Made by a program: the position numbers and the translations under genes. A stretch of 64,000 nt of DNA from a virus, in the IMG/VR virus record IMGVR_UViG_3300022752_005671, positions 1-64,000 of that record. One strand, written 5' to 3'. This document shows positions 16,071 to 24,267 of the stretch, one piece after another. The notes under the pieces were generated by a model. It searched no databases. It had not been told where the DNA came from and saw only the letters and a list, made by a program, of their open reading frames with translations. The number at the start of each line of letters is the position of its first letter. The stretch's first letter is position 1.

Positions 16071-18110
16071 GGTTCTTCCTTCCTGTTTCTTTTGATTTAA
16101 ATAACTGTCATCAGAACTTTAGAGTTGGTGATTCATCAAGTTCTGGCACTGCTTCGAGAAGGAACTTATAACGTTTACCTGTTTTATTGAATCGAATCGT
16201 TAACATGTCCTCTTCTTCAATCAAGGTATAGTCACCGCGGTCGTTTTTGAGATGTAAGTCGCCTGTATATACGTTAGCCCAACGTTGAGTTGCTGAACCT
16301 AGATCTACTGAGTTATCAACAAGCGGAAGAACGCTGGTATCAACTCTTGCAGTAAAAGACACTGTGTCCGTAGTTGCGTTTCCAAGATCAACGTCTCCGT
16401 TGAAAGTAGCAGTGCTGCTAACGCCCAACGTTGTGGTTTGAGTTCCGCCGTTTAAGAGTGCTGATCCAGCTATCGTGAGGGTCGATGAACCTGTGATGCT
16501 TTGTGTGACGTTTAGCGTACCTGTTGTAGAAACGTTGCCAGTCGTATCGGCGACCTGGAATACACCTGAATCAGCAATTATTCCACCATTGAGAAGTGCT
16601 GCACCGGCGATGGTAAGAGTTGATGAACCTGTGATGCTTTGTAATACTTGCAAAGTACCGATTGTCAAAATGTTACCAGTTGCATCTGCAACTGTGAATG
16701 CGTTAGTATCAACAGCTATGCCGCCATTTGCATTCAATAAACCTGCAACCGTTAAAGCGTCTGTAGTTTTATTATATGTTAAACCTGAGTCGCCTCCGAA
16801 AGTTGAACCTCCATCATTAAATTGAACTTGAGTGTCTGTTCCTCCTGGAGTTCCGCTGCCGCTAGTTGACGATATTGTAATTGCACCATTTGAAGCTGAT
16901 GTGATGGTGACGTTGCTTCCAGCGATAAGATAAGAAGTTCCATCCATTAATTTTGTTAAAGAACCTGAGAAACCCAAGCTTGCTGAAACTATGTTACCTT
17001 GAATGTTATTTGCATGCAAATTAGAATAGTTTGAAATTGTCAAGCTTCCCGTTGCGCTTGAAGTCGTTGTGGCGAACGCAAACTCAGAGTTTGTGTTGTC
17101 CCATTTTGACATGACATTAACTCCGCCAGTTGCAAGACCACCAATCCACCCACGATCGCCATTGGTTTGTTGAATGGTACCTGAAGCGAAGCCTAGCCCG
17201 ATGACAGAATCTTTAACTTCAAGATTTGTAGTGTTGACGGTCGTCATTGCACCATTGACTGTAACGTCACCAGTAACAGTTAGATTACCTCCAACTGTTG
17301 CATTTCCTGTCACACCGACTGATGCTAATGTCGTGGCTCCTTGAACGCCTAATGTACCCCCGACGGTTGTATTACCTGATGCGGCGGTAACTGAGAATGT
17401 TGGGGTCCCGGTTGCACCTTTAACTGTTACGCTTCCTGAAGATACAAGCGTAGATTTAAAAAGGCTCGCTTCATCAACTAAAAAGTTAATCCCAGAATCT
17501 AAAGATGGGAATGTTGCCGCAGGTTTTGAAGCGATAACGACAGAACCTGTGATGCCTATTGCAGAATTTGATAATGCACTACCTGATATGTGTCCAACTA
17601 AAGCCATGAATATTTACTCCCGTTATGGTTAATGTAAATATTCAATAGAGAATTAATCCAGCGGTTGAAGCATCATTTTGTACTTTTTACCTGTGATATT
17701 GTTTACAACGCACAGATAATCTTTTTCTTCTACGATGGTCCAATCCCCTCTTTCATTTCGAAGATGAAGATCTCCCGTGTAAATGTGTGCCCAACGTTTG
17801 TCTGGGGTTCCTAACGTATACGTTGAATCTAAATCGGGGGTTATACTTCCTTGTATTCCAAACGAGCCTGTTAAAGATAATGTATTGGTTGAAGAATTAA
17901 AATTAAGATTTGCTGAGGCCCCGAAAGATCCGCCGTTATTAAATTGTATTTGTTGATCACTTCCAGCAGGAGTTCCTGAACCTCCAGTTGATGAAATTGT
18001 TACTGCACCATTTGAAGCTGATGTGATGGTAACATTGCTTCCAGCGATAAGATAAGACGTGCCATCGACAAGTTTCGTAAGAGAACCGCTCAATCCGTCG
18101 TTGAAAACAG
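12775..18110 (-). repeat. six copies of a fibre module shared by three genes
   Basis: A unit encoding SGSLTKLTDGTSYLIAGSN plus TITSASNGAVTIS occurs near 12780-12930, 13430-13580, 14070-14210 and 14330-14450 in the first fibre. It recurs near 16865-16985 in the second and 17990-18110 in the third. The copies are similar at DNA level as well (for example the block encoding DGTSYLIAG), so they could support recombination between genes. Confidence 0.75.
16111..17607 (-). CDS. tail fibre protein, paralogue
   Basis: 498 residues. The N-terminus (MALVGHISGSALSNSAIGITGSVV) is a paralogue of the long fibre's. The middle has VTGNATVGGNLTVTGDVTVN-type beta repeats, one SYLIAGS module, and two copies of QSITGSSTLTIAGAALLNGG. 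The C-terminal about 70 residues (DLGSATQRWANVYTGDLHL then NDRGDYTLIEEEDMLTIRF) form the short domain seen at the end of many environmental myovirus fibre proteins, shared with the next gene. Probably a fibre segment or side fibre. Confidence 0.8.
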   Translation of the reverse strand: MALVGHISGSALSNSAIGITGSVVIASKPAATFPSLDSGINFLVDEASLFKSTLVSSGSVTVKGATGTPTFSVTAASGNTTVGGTLGVQGATTLASVGVTGNATVGGNLTVTGDVTVNGAMTTVNTTNLEVKDSVIGLGFASGTIQQTNGDRGWIGGLATGGVNVMSKWDNTNSEFAFATTTSSATGSLTISNYSNLHANNIQGNIVSASLGFSGSLTKLMDGTSYLIAGSNVTITSASNGAITISSTSGSGTPGGTDTQVQFNDGGSTFGGDSGLTYNKTTDALTVAGLLNANGGIAVDTNAFTVADATGNILTIGTLQVLQSITGSSTLTIAGAALLNGGIIADSGVFQVADTTGNVSTTGTLNVTQSITGSSTLTIAGSALLNGGTQTTTLGVSSTATFNGDVDLGNATTDTVSFTARVDTSVLPLVDNSVDLGSATQRWANVYTGDLHLKNDRGDYTLIEEEDMLTIRFNKTGKRYKFLLEAVPELDESPTLKF

Positions 18111-18747
18111 CCGCACCATTTGCGATAATTTTCCCAGTACCAGCATTTAATGTAAGAGATGATGCGCCTGTTGTCTGACCCAATGTTACTGTCTGCGCAG
18201 TCGAAGCTACACCCGCAAGGTTGATTATCGTGTCTGTAAATTGGGCAATTTGATTGTCATTGTTGCTTATTATTACTGAGGTACCCGTAGGAGCATTTAA
18301 ACTTGTTGTGCCTCCTGCCGATTGATAAAGCGCGTAGTTACCTGAATTTCCAGCGCCGACGTGCGAGAGAGAAGAATTACCAAACATCGCAGCATTTGTC
18401 CACCACGGATGAGTACCGACTGCAGCTTTTCCTAAGAAAGAATCTGGGCTTGCGGCACTTCCACCGGCCGCTATTAAAATTCCCGTAAATGTTGAACCAG
18501 TTATCGTAGCGACAACAGAATCATTTATAGCTAACGTGTAATTTCCGTTTGCTCCACTATCTGTGGCTTTTAATCCTGTGCTCGGAATAAATACTCTTTC
18601 ATTAGGTAATGAAGAAGTTAAAGCTAGAACTAGATAAGAAGCTCTTTCATCGGCGCCTCCTGCCCCACCTCCGCCCCCTGAAGCATAAACCGGTTGCTGT
18701 CTGAAGAATGAATATGTTTTTCTTAATCTGTTTTTATCGTCGGCCAT
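17653..18747 (-). CDS. tail fibre protein, paralogue
   Basis: 364 residues, the first gene of this minus-strand block. The N-terminal part has a Gly stretch and ASYLVLALTSSLPNERVF, a motif also present in the 836-residue fibre at 20378 (ASYVVLGINGTLTNERVL). One SYLIAGS module lies near residues 218-245. The C-terminus YTLGTPDKRWAHIYTGDLHL followed by NERGDWTIVEEKDYLCVV is homologous to that of the preceding paralogue. A TATAAATA box lies about 120 bases upstream. Confidence 0.8.
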   Translation of the reverse strand: MADDKNRLRKTYSFFRQQPVYASGGGGGAGGADERASYLVLALTSSLPNERVFIPSTGLKATDSGANGNYTLAINDSVVATITGSTFTGILIAAGGSAASPDSFLGKAAVGTHPWWTNAAMFGNSSLSHVGAGNSGNYALYQSAGGTTSLNAPTGTSVIISNNDNQIAQFTDTIINLAGVASTAQTVTLGQTTGASSLTLNAGTGKIIANGAAVFNDGLSGSLTKLVDGTSYLIAGSNVTITSASNGAVTISSTGGSGTPAGSDQQIQFNNGGSFGASANLNFNSSTNTLSLTGSFGIQGSITPDLDSTYTLGTPDKRWAHIYTGDLHLRNERGDWTIVEEKDYLCVVNNITGKKYKMMLQPLD

Positions 18748-18780
18748 TTTTATGACAGCTCATGAGATTGTATTACGTAT

Positions 18781-18813
18781 TGAGTAAAATTATATACTAC
18801 TGAGTAAAATTAT
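18781..18813. repeat. short direct repeat in a divergent intergenic region
   Basis: TGAGTAAAATTAT occurs at 18781-18793 and again at 18801-18813, exactly 20 bases apart (two helical turns). It lies between the first fibre gene and the NADAR cassette. The spacing is suited to two protein molecules binding one face of the DNA. Candidate operator. Confidence 0.4.
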
Positions 18814-18866
18814 TTAGCTTAAAGCATTAATCATCCGTTTTTGTGTCAACATAATAGAAAAAAGCA

Positions 18867-18874
18867 TATTTATA
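18867..18874 (-). promoter_or_regulatory. T4-type late promoter element TATAAATA
   Basis: The minus strand reads TATAAATA, the -10 element used by T4 gp55-class late sigma factors, which need no -35 box. It lies upstream of the first gene of the 11.1-18.7 kb fibre block, and this window encodes a gp55-like protein (40689-41438). The distance to the gene start (about 120 bases) is longer than usual in T4. Confidence 0.4.
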
Positions 18875-18884
18875 TTCATTAGAA

Positions 18885-19421
18885 ATGAACGCTGTCAAGC
18901 ATTATTGGGGTATGCTTGTTAAACATCAACAAGATGATCCTGATTACCTAAAAAATATTTTTCAAAAAGAATTTAATGGTAAAATAGTAGGATTTAATAA
19001 AAAAAATAGGGTTGAGTTTCTTTCAAATTTTTATCCTTCTACCATATCTTTTGAGAACGATTTATATCCCACGGTAGAGCATGCGTATCAATCTTCTAAA
19101 ACGACAAATCAACAATCAAGGTTGTTGATTAAAAAAGCTAAAACTCCTTATGATGCAAAAAAGCTTGGTAGATCTCTAGTTTTGCATGAAAAGTGGAATG
19201 ATATGAAAATTGATATCATGAGAAGCTTAATACGAGAAAAATTTAAAAATCCGTTTTTAAGGCATTTATTGTCATTGACAAATGATAACCAGCTTATTAA
19301 CGAAAACAAATGGAATGATAAGTTTTGGGGTATGACGAATGGCGTTGGAGAAAATTGGCTAGGTAAAATCTTAGAGGAGGTGAGAAAAGAAATTATTGTT
19401 GAAGATTCTTTAGATTTTTAA
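18885..19421 (+). CDS. NADAR-domain protein
   Basis: 178 residues. After about 33 extra N-terminal residues, the NADAR (YbiA/DUF1768) fold is clear: EFLSNFYPSTISF (about 44-56), LYPTVEHAYQSSK (60-72) with the key Glu, GRSLVLHEKWNDMKIDIM and GENWLGKILEEVR near the end. Known members cleave N-glycosidic bonds of ADP-ribose-type or riboflavin-pathway intermediates, and some remove ADP-ribose from guanine in DNA. In a phage this could undo ADP-ribosylating defences such as DarT-type toxins (inference). First of three + strand genes placed between minus-strand tail blocks. CAAGCAT/ATGCTTG (18896-18918) forms a small hairpin just after the start. Confidence 0.85.
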   Translation: MNAVKHYWGMLVKHQQDDPDYLKNIFQKEFNGKIVGFNKKNRVEFLSNFYPSTISFENDLYPTVEHAYQSSKTTNQQSRLLIKKAKTPYDAKKLGRSLVLHEKWNDMKIDIMRSLIREKFKNPFLRHLLSLTNDNQLINENKWNDKFWGMTNGVGENWLGKILEEVRKEIIVEDSLDF

Positions 19422-19436
19422 TAGAGAGGAACGGAT

Positions 19437-19811
19437 ATGTCTTCATTAAAGCAAGCCATAGTAATTAGAAAAGATTTAAATTTTAATAAAAGACAAGTTG
19501 CGCAACAAGTTGCAAAAGCTTCATTAAAATTCATTATAGAAAATAATGAAGCAGAAAGAGGAGGAAAACTTGTCGTTAGTTTGTCCAATGATGAGGTTGC
19601 ATGGTTAACAGGTTCATTTTCGCAGGACATACTAGGGGTAAAAAATAAAGATCAATTGGACGATATTATGTTCCGCGCCCAAATTCTTGGCATTGAAGCA
19701 TATCCTGTTTTTACAAAAGGAGAAGATGAGACAGAAACTTCTTGTATAGCATTAGGACCAGATGAGTCTGGTGTCATAAATAAGCTTATTCATGGATTAA
19801 AACCATTTTAA
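19437..19811 (+). CDS. pth2: peptidyl-tRNA hydrolase, PTH2 family
   Basis: 124 residues, the full size of the archaeal/eukaryotic-type PTH2. KQAIVIRKDLN..KRQVAQQVAKAS (about 5-28) matches the catalytic N-terminal block ('K.viVvR.DL.m..GK.aAQ..HA'). ETSCIALGPDESGVINKL (about 101-118) matches the C-terminal 'T.laigP.....id..t' block. The enzyme frees tRNA from peptides dropped by ribosomes. Bacteria normally use the unrelated Pth1, so a PTH2 in a phage is notable. It follows NADAR by 15 bases, with a GAGGAA site upstream. Confidence 0.82.
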   Translation: MSSLKQAIVIRKDLNFNKRQVAQQVAKASLKFIIENNEAERGGKLVVSLSNDEVAWLTGSFSQDILGVKNKDQLDDIMFRAQILGIEAYPVFTKGEDETETSCIALGPDESGVINKLIHGLKPF

Positions 19812-19816
19812 ATTTA

Positions 19817-19831
19817 AACTGTTAAACAGTT
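19817..19831 (+). promoter_or_regulatory. inverted repeat, operator-like
   Basis: AACTGTT-A-AACAGTT, a perfect 7-bp palindrome directly after the PTH2 stop. It is followed by an AT-rich TATAGATTATAAA stretch before the next ATG (19854). Better suited to a dimeric DNA-binding protein than to an RNA hairpin. Confidence 0.35.
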
Positions 19832-19853
19832 ATAGATTATAAAAAATACATAA

Positions 19854-20330
19854 ATGAAAAAGTGTAAGATAACGCTGGAACCTCGAGCTAAGCAAAAATG
19901 TTTTTATTTAGCTCCAAACGCTGAAATGTTATATTTGGTTTCTGCTGTTTCTACAAATAAAACGTTGATAAAAAATTTAAGGTCTAATCCAGACATAGAA
20001 GTAATTTCATTAGAACATGATCAATGGATAGAAGCAGAATGGAATGGATGCCAAAATATTAGAGACGATTTTGAAACAGTAAGAATGAATTTTGTCAGGT
20101 TAATAAGAGTTGCAAAATTAACTTCAGGAAAAGATTCTGATGCTTTAATTTCACTTCACTTTGGATGGATTTTGGGAAATCATTTGAAATTTAATAACCA
20201 CAAAAAAAGTGGTATGAAAGTCACATTGTTGTCCAAAGACGATGAGCAATATAATTTTTCTGAATTATTTCAAGACAATGACACGCATGAAGAAATAACC
20301 AAAAAACTAAAAATAGAAAATTTGTGTTAA
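19854..20330 (+). CDS. unknown protein of the NADAR-PTH2 cassette
   Basis: 158 residues, not recognised. Mixed alpha/beta character: LEPRAKQKCFYLAPNAEMLYLVSAVSTN, an aromatic/acidic centre (LEHDQWIEAEWNGCQNIRDD), then helices and an acidic tail. No signal peptide or membrane helix. It ends in a convergent, T-rich 47-base gap before the 836-residue fibre. Position in a three-gene cassette suggests an accessory or anti-defence role, which is inference only. Confidence 0.6.
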   Translation: MKKCKITLEPRAKQKCFYLAPNAEMLYLVSAVSTNKTLIKNLRSNPDIEVISLEHDQWIEAEWNGCQNIRDDFETVRMNFVRLIRVAKLTSGKDSDALISLHFGWILGNHLKFNNHKKSGMKVTLLSKDDEQYNFSELFQDNDTHEEITKKLKIENLC

Positions 20331-20377
20331 AATTTTTTATTTATTATTGAAGATTATTCTATTTTCTATTGATTTTT

Positions 20378-22888
20378 TTATACTATCAATCCGTAATTCC
20401 TAAGAGCTGTATAAAGATTTGCTAACGTGTCACTCGCAACTGATTGTTTAGCAACTGGTGCAGTTCCAAAAAAACCTATTCCTGTCGAATCAGTCTCTAT
20501 TCTAGTTGACGTTGACATGGGACCAACATACTGTAATTGAATCGAATCGGTCGAATTTAATTCGATATCCCCCGTTCCTGATTGTATAACGACTGATGAG
20601 GCTCCATTAGTATTGCCTATTGTAATTACTGATTTTCCTGTTCCTGCAGGTGAACCGGAACCAATATTTATCGTCTGCGTATTTCCTGTCGACGTATTTG
20701 CGTTACCAATGTTTATCGTATTTGAAACTGTAGACTGTCCTAAAGTTATTGTTCCTGCACCTGATGCACTCCCCATTGTGTAAGACGTACTCGTAGAGCC
20801 GGAAAAAATCATGTCACTTTTGGATTCTAATAACATTCCTGCTGATCCTGCAAAAACATGCGTGTATGAGCTTCCTGACAAACTTCCAAGAGCAGTTAAA
20901 CATGTGTCAGGGGTCGTACCTATTCTGACGCTATGAACCCCTCCTGGATCAACTACGGCTCCTTCGCTGATTATTCTAACTTCGTGTCCGGTCGACGAAG
21001 TTCCATCACAAACTGCTACATAGTTACCAGTCAAAACAGCTTTTGCTCCGATGTAAATGCTCTGCTTGTAGGCTGATGAAATATCAATGTTCGAACCAAT
21101 CATGATTCTTCTAGCAGAGTTTGTGCAACCTATTCTAATGTCGCCAGTTCCGGAATTAAGAAACAGTTCAGAAGCTCCTGTTCCACTTCCTAATGTTACA
21201 TATTGAGTCGCGGTACCTGTGGCAATATTACAAGTCCTTTGAGATGCAGTTGTAGCAATTTCAAGAGCCCCTGTCCCACAATCTATTTGCATGCTAGAGG
21301 TTCCGGTAGAACTACCTAATGTGACGTTTGTTTGCATCGAGGGTGTGGATCCAATTTTTACTAGCCTTGTTCCTGCAAACGCTCCTGTGGTTCCTATTTG
21401 AATGTAACCAGTTCCGGATTCAATGTTGATATTTTCGCTTCCGCTTCGTATATTGACCTCAGAACTATTAGAACTGCTGCCAATATTAACAACCTGTGTC
21501 GCAGCGCCTGTTCCTAAGTTGACTGTTCTTGCAGCAGCAGTAGTACCCATATTGAGAGTTGAGGCGCCATTCGACAAATTAAATGTTGATGATGTCGTTG
21601 TTATGTCGCCACCATTGACTGCAATGTCGCCATCAAACGTTGTTGTTACAGACGAACCAACAAAAGTCGTCGTTCCGTTTGCTGTAATTGTATCTGCAGA
21701 TGAATCTCCAAGCGTCACATTGCCATCAACCGTCAGTGCGTTGTTGATTGAGGTTGTTCCAGTTGCTGCTCCTATTTCTATCGTGGTCGCTGCTCCACCA
21801 ATATTAAGAGTAGTCACTGTAGAATTTAAGAGATTAAATGTAGTTGCCGTAGAAGTAATCTTGTTCGTTGAAGAAGCAGCAGTACCATTGACAGCTAAAC
21901 TGCCAGCTACCGTAGTGGTATCTGTTGCTGCATTACCCAGCGTCGAATTACCATCAACCGTCAGTGCGTTATTGATTGAGGTTGTTCCAGTCACTGCTCC
22001 TATTTCTATTGTGGTCGCTGCGCCGCCTACGTTAAGGGCAGTCACTGTAGAATTTAAGAGATTAAATGTAGTTGCTGTAGAAGTAATATCTCCGCCATCT
22101 ACCTCAAGATTTCCAGGAGTTGTTATGTCATCTGAATCGCTAATCAATACTCCTGAATTTTGTATTAATTTTCCTGTAGTTAAATCAAATCTAACAATCG
22201 CATTATCAGTAGACGATGAAGGGCCTACAACATCTCCGCTTCCGCCTCCACCGCCGATGGCTGAAATTGTTACAGTTGATCCAGCACCTCCATCTGAAAT
22301 AGAAATTCCTGATCCGGCCGTCAATACTCTTTCATTTGTTAAAGTACCATTTATACCTAAAACAACGTAAGATGCATCTGCCGGGGCTCCTCCGCCACCA
22401 CCGCTGATCGATGAAGTAGAAACTGAGAACCATGATGTTCCATTCCAAGATAATTGAATACACCCGTAATTTATTGAAATAGATTGATAGTTTGATCCGT
22501 CTATCGTCCCACCATTTGAGCCATATATCCTTATGGGATATGTTCCTGATGTACCAGAAAAATCTTTAACAATTACTAATTGTCCGACACGAGGACTTTT
22601 TGGTAATGTTATTGAAACATAACCTGATGGTGGTGCAGATGTATTTGATATGTTGGCAATTGTTATATGTTCATCAACTGTAGAAGACCATGAATTTCCA
22701 GCATTAACGAAATAATCTTTTTCAGATAAAGACACTTTACCTTTTAGTACAAAATCAGCTGGTTGTGAATTTAATCCAACTTGAAAAGCTTTAGGTGACA
22801 CGACAAGTTGAACATCATTAGTTGTATTATCACGAACAAATAAGAGCGTTGATTCGTCAACTTGCTGTTGTGTTTTTCCTGTCGCCAT
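20378..22888 (-). CDS. tail fibre / surface protein with tandem repeats
   Basis: 836 residues, very rich in Ser, Thr and Gly. The N-terminal 150 residues (VDESTLLFVRDNTTNDVQLV.., SWNGTSWFSVSTS) resemble an attachment or beta-sandwich region. ASYVVLGINGTLTNERVL is shared with the fibre at 17653. Residues about 265-400 hold two near-identical units (ITSTATTFNLLNSTVTALNV then TTSINNALTVDGN), followed by many short beta-helix-like units (ASELFLNSGTGDIRIG and variants). The C-terminus SDTLANLYTALRNYGLI is a common phage structural ending. Last gene of the large tail block. Confidence 0.8.
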   Translation of the reverse strand: MATGKTQQQVDESTLLFVRDNTTNDVQLVVSPKAFQVGLNSQPADFVLKGKVSLSEKDYFVNAGNSWSSTVDEHITIANISNTSAPPSGYVSITLPKSPRVGQLVIVKDFSGTSGTYPIRIYGSNGGTIDGSNYQSISINYGCIQLSWNGTSWFSVSTSSISGGGGGAPADASYVVLGINGTLTNERVLTAGSGISISDGGAGSTVTISAIGGGGGSGDVVGPSSSTDNAIVRFDLTTGKLIQNSGVLISDSDDITTPGNLEVDGGDITSTATTFNLLNSTVTALNVGGAATTIEIGAVTGTTSINNALTVDGNSTLGNAATDTTTVAGSLAVNGTAASSTNKITSTATTFNLLNSTVTTLNIGGAATTIEIGAATGTTSINNALTVDGNVTLGDSSADTITANGTTTFVGSSVTTTFDGDIAVNGGDITTTSSTFNLSNGASTLNMGTTAAARTVNLGTGAATQVVNIGSSSNSSEVNIRSGSENINIESGTGYIQIGTTGAFAGTRLVKIGSTPSMQTNVTLGSSTGTSSMQIDCGTGALEIATTASQRTCNIATGTATQYVTLGSGTGASELFLNSGTGDIRIGCTNSARRIMIGSNIDISSAYKQSIYIGAKAVLTGNYVAVCDGTSSTGHEVRIISEGAVVDPGGVHSVRIGTTPDTCLTALGSLSGSSYTHVFAGSAGMLLESKSDMIFSGSTSTSYTMGSASGAGTITLGQSTVSNTINIGNANTSTGNTQTINIGSGSPAGTGKSVITIGNTNGASSVVIQSGTGDIELNSTDSIQLQYVGPMSTSTRIETDSTGIGFFGTAPVAKQSVASDTLANLYTALRNYGLIV
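21720..22078 (-). repeat. tandem duplication inside the 836-residue fibre gene
   Basis: About 128 bases near 21720-21847 recur near 21949-22078 with few changes. Both encode the FNLLNSTVT..LN.GGAATTIEIG unit plus TTSINNALTVDG. This is consistent with recent intragenic duplication. Confidence 0.6.
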
Positions 22889-22890
22889 GA

Positions 22891-24267
22891 TTATATTGTT
22901 ACATTTCCATCTCCATCTACAGAGATGCTAATAAGAGTTAAATTTGAAGTAGAGGATCCTTGAGTAATTGGATCAACATTTCTTTGTTCTAAATCAAAAT
23001 ATGGTAGAGATGAAGTTGCATATTCACTCAAATTTTGAGATAAAGTGTTTTCAGGAGGTGTACGGACGTTGTTTTTATCAAAAAACTTAACTGTAACCGG
23101 TGCATCATTTGTGTCATTTTCTGATACGATTGTTTTTGTCACGTCATCATAAAGAAATTTAGTATACAAACGCTGCTCTAGCATGTCCCTGTATTGACCG
23201 TACCTACCTTGCCTATAATAAGCCGAACTGTAATCAGCCAATCCACTATGCAATCCGTATTTCCATCCTCTGATTACTGGACCTATCACGAAGAAGCTGC
23301 CTGTTATTGCTTGATATCCGATTGCAAGTTTAGGGATTTTTTTTTCTCGAAATTCTACTAAATTGTTCGTTCCTCTAGATAAAAATCCCGTAGGGCTGTT
23401 AGAATCTTGAATTTGTCGATCAAAAAAAACAGACTTTGCGTCTCCAAACCCGAATAAAACTTTTATCAAATCTTGATTTCCAGCAGAACCAGTTTCAAAA
23501 GTTCCGGATTTTGTAGAACAATCTGAAAAAACGTAATGATACCATGTAGCGTTTGAAACAGTAATAGCATTTAACTCATGTCTATTAACTTTGGAAGTTC
23601 CAAAAAAGCCGACGTAGAGACCAGCTTTTTTTACTCTTGTTCTATTTGTAGTCGATGCATTTGGGGTAGTAAAATTAAGTACATTTAAAACTTCTAAGTT
23701 GTTAAAATATATTGTTTTTAATCTTTGCACTTGAGAATATCTAGGTTCAAAAGGATATGATTTTGTCCAATGTCTGTCTATTCCTACGTTTAGATATGAT
23801 CCTACGTTCGAACCACTCGTAACGTACCCATCCAACATAATAATGGCATTTTTAACGTAATTTATTCCATTTGGCGACCCACCTCCAGGTCCATCATTTC
23901 TAAAAGGAGAAAAAATGTCTGCACCATTTTGTTTAAAACATGCTAATGGATTTGGGACAAGAGTATCAAATATTCTTTCATCGAAACAAATATGCTTTGC
24001 TGCCCTACAATTTCCTGCTTTTTCTTTATAGGGTTGTAACGAATAAGACGTAGAATCATATGAATCGAATATTGTGGATCCTGGTGTTGGCGCTTGATTA
24101 CTATTGATTAATCCGTAAACAACACCTCTATTTCCTGGCTTCAATACTTTATTGCTATATCTGTCTTTTTCTTCAGTCAGCATTTTACCCATTACGACTT
24201 GGTCATAAGTTCCTGAAGTGTATGTTTCTTTATATTCAACTTCATATTGATCTAGAACAGTTATCAT
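22891..24267 (-). CDS. probable tail/virion structural protein
   Basis: 458 residues, not matched to a known family. Soluble, rich in aromatic residues and Asn/Gly, with NNLVEFREKKIPKLAIGYQAITGSFFVIG and similar strands. Placed between surface-fibre genes and overlapping the upstream gene by 4 bases (ATGA at 24264-24267), it is almost certainly a virion tail protein. The short gap of 2 bases to the next fibre supports coupled translation. Confidence 0.6.
   Translation of the reverse strand: MITVLDQYEVEYKETYTSGTYDQVVMGKMLTEEKDRYSNKVLKPGNRGVVYGLINSNQAPTPGSTIFDSYDSTSYSLQPYKEKAGNCRAAKHICFDERIFDTLVPNPLACFKQNGADIFSPFRNDGPGGGSPNGINYVKNAIIMLDGYVTSGSNVGSYLNVGIDRHWTKSYPFEPRYSQVQRLKTIYFNNLEVLNVLNFTTPNASTTNRTRVKKAGLYVGFFGTSKVNRHELNAITVSNATWYHYVFSDCSTKSGTFETGSAGNQDLIKVLFGFGDAKSVFFDRQIQDSNSPTGFLSRGTNNLVEFREKKIPKLAIGYQAITGSFFVIGPVIRGWKYGLHSGLADYSSAYYRQGRYGQYRDMLEQRLYTKFLYDDVTKTIVSENDTNDAPVTVKFFDKNNVRTPPENTLSQNLSEYATSSLPYFDLEQRNVDPITQGSSTSNLTLISISVDGDGNVTI

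Noticed and set aside
12775-18110. Regular repeats considered as a CRISPR array
   Set aside because: The repeats are in frame, encode conserved protein modules, differ in spacing and have no identical short palindromic repeats with unique spacers.
21423-22370. Long + strand frame of 315 codons
   Set aside because: Antisense of the tandem repeats in the 836-residue fibre; low-complexity Val/Pro pattern repeats with the same period.
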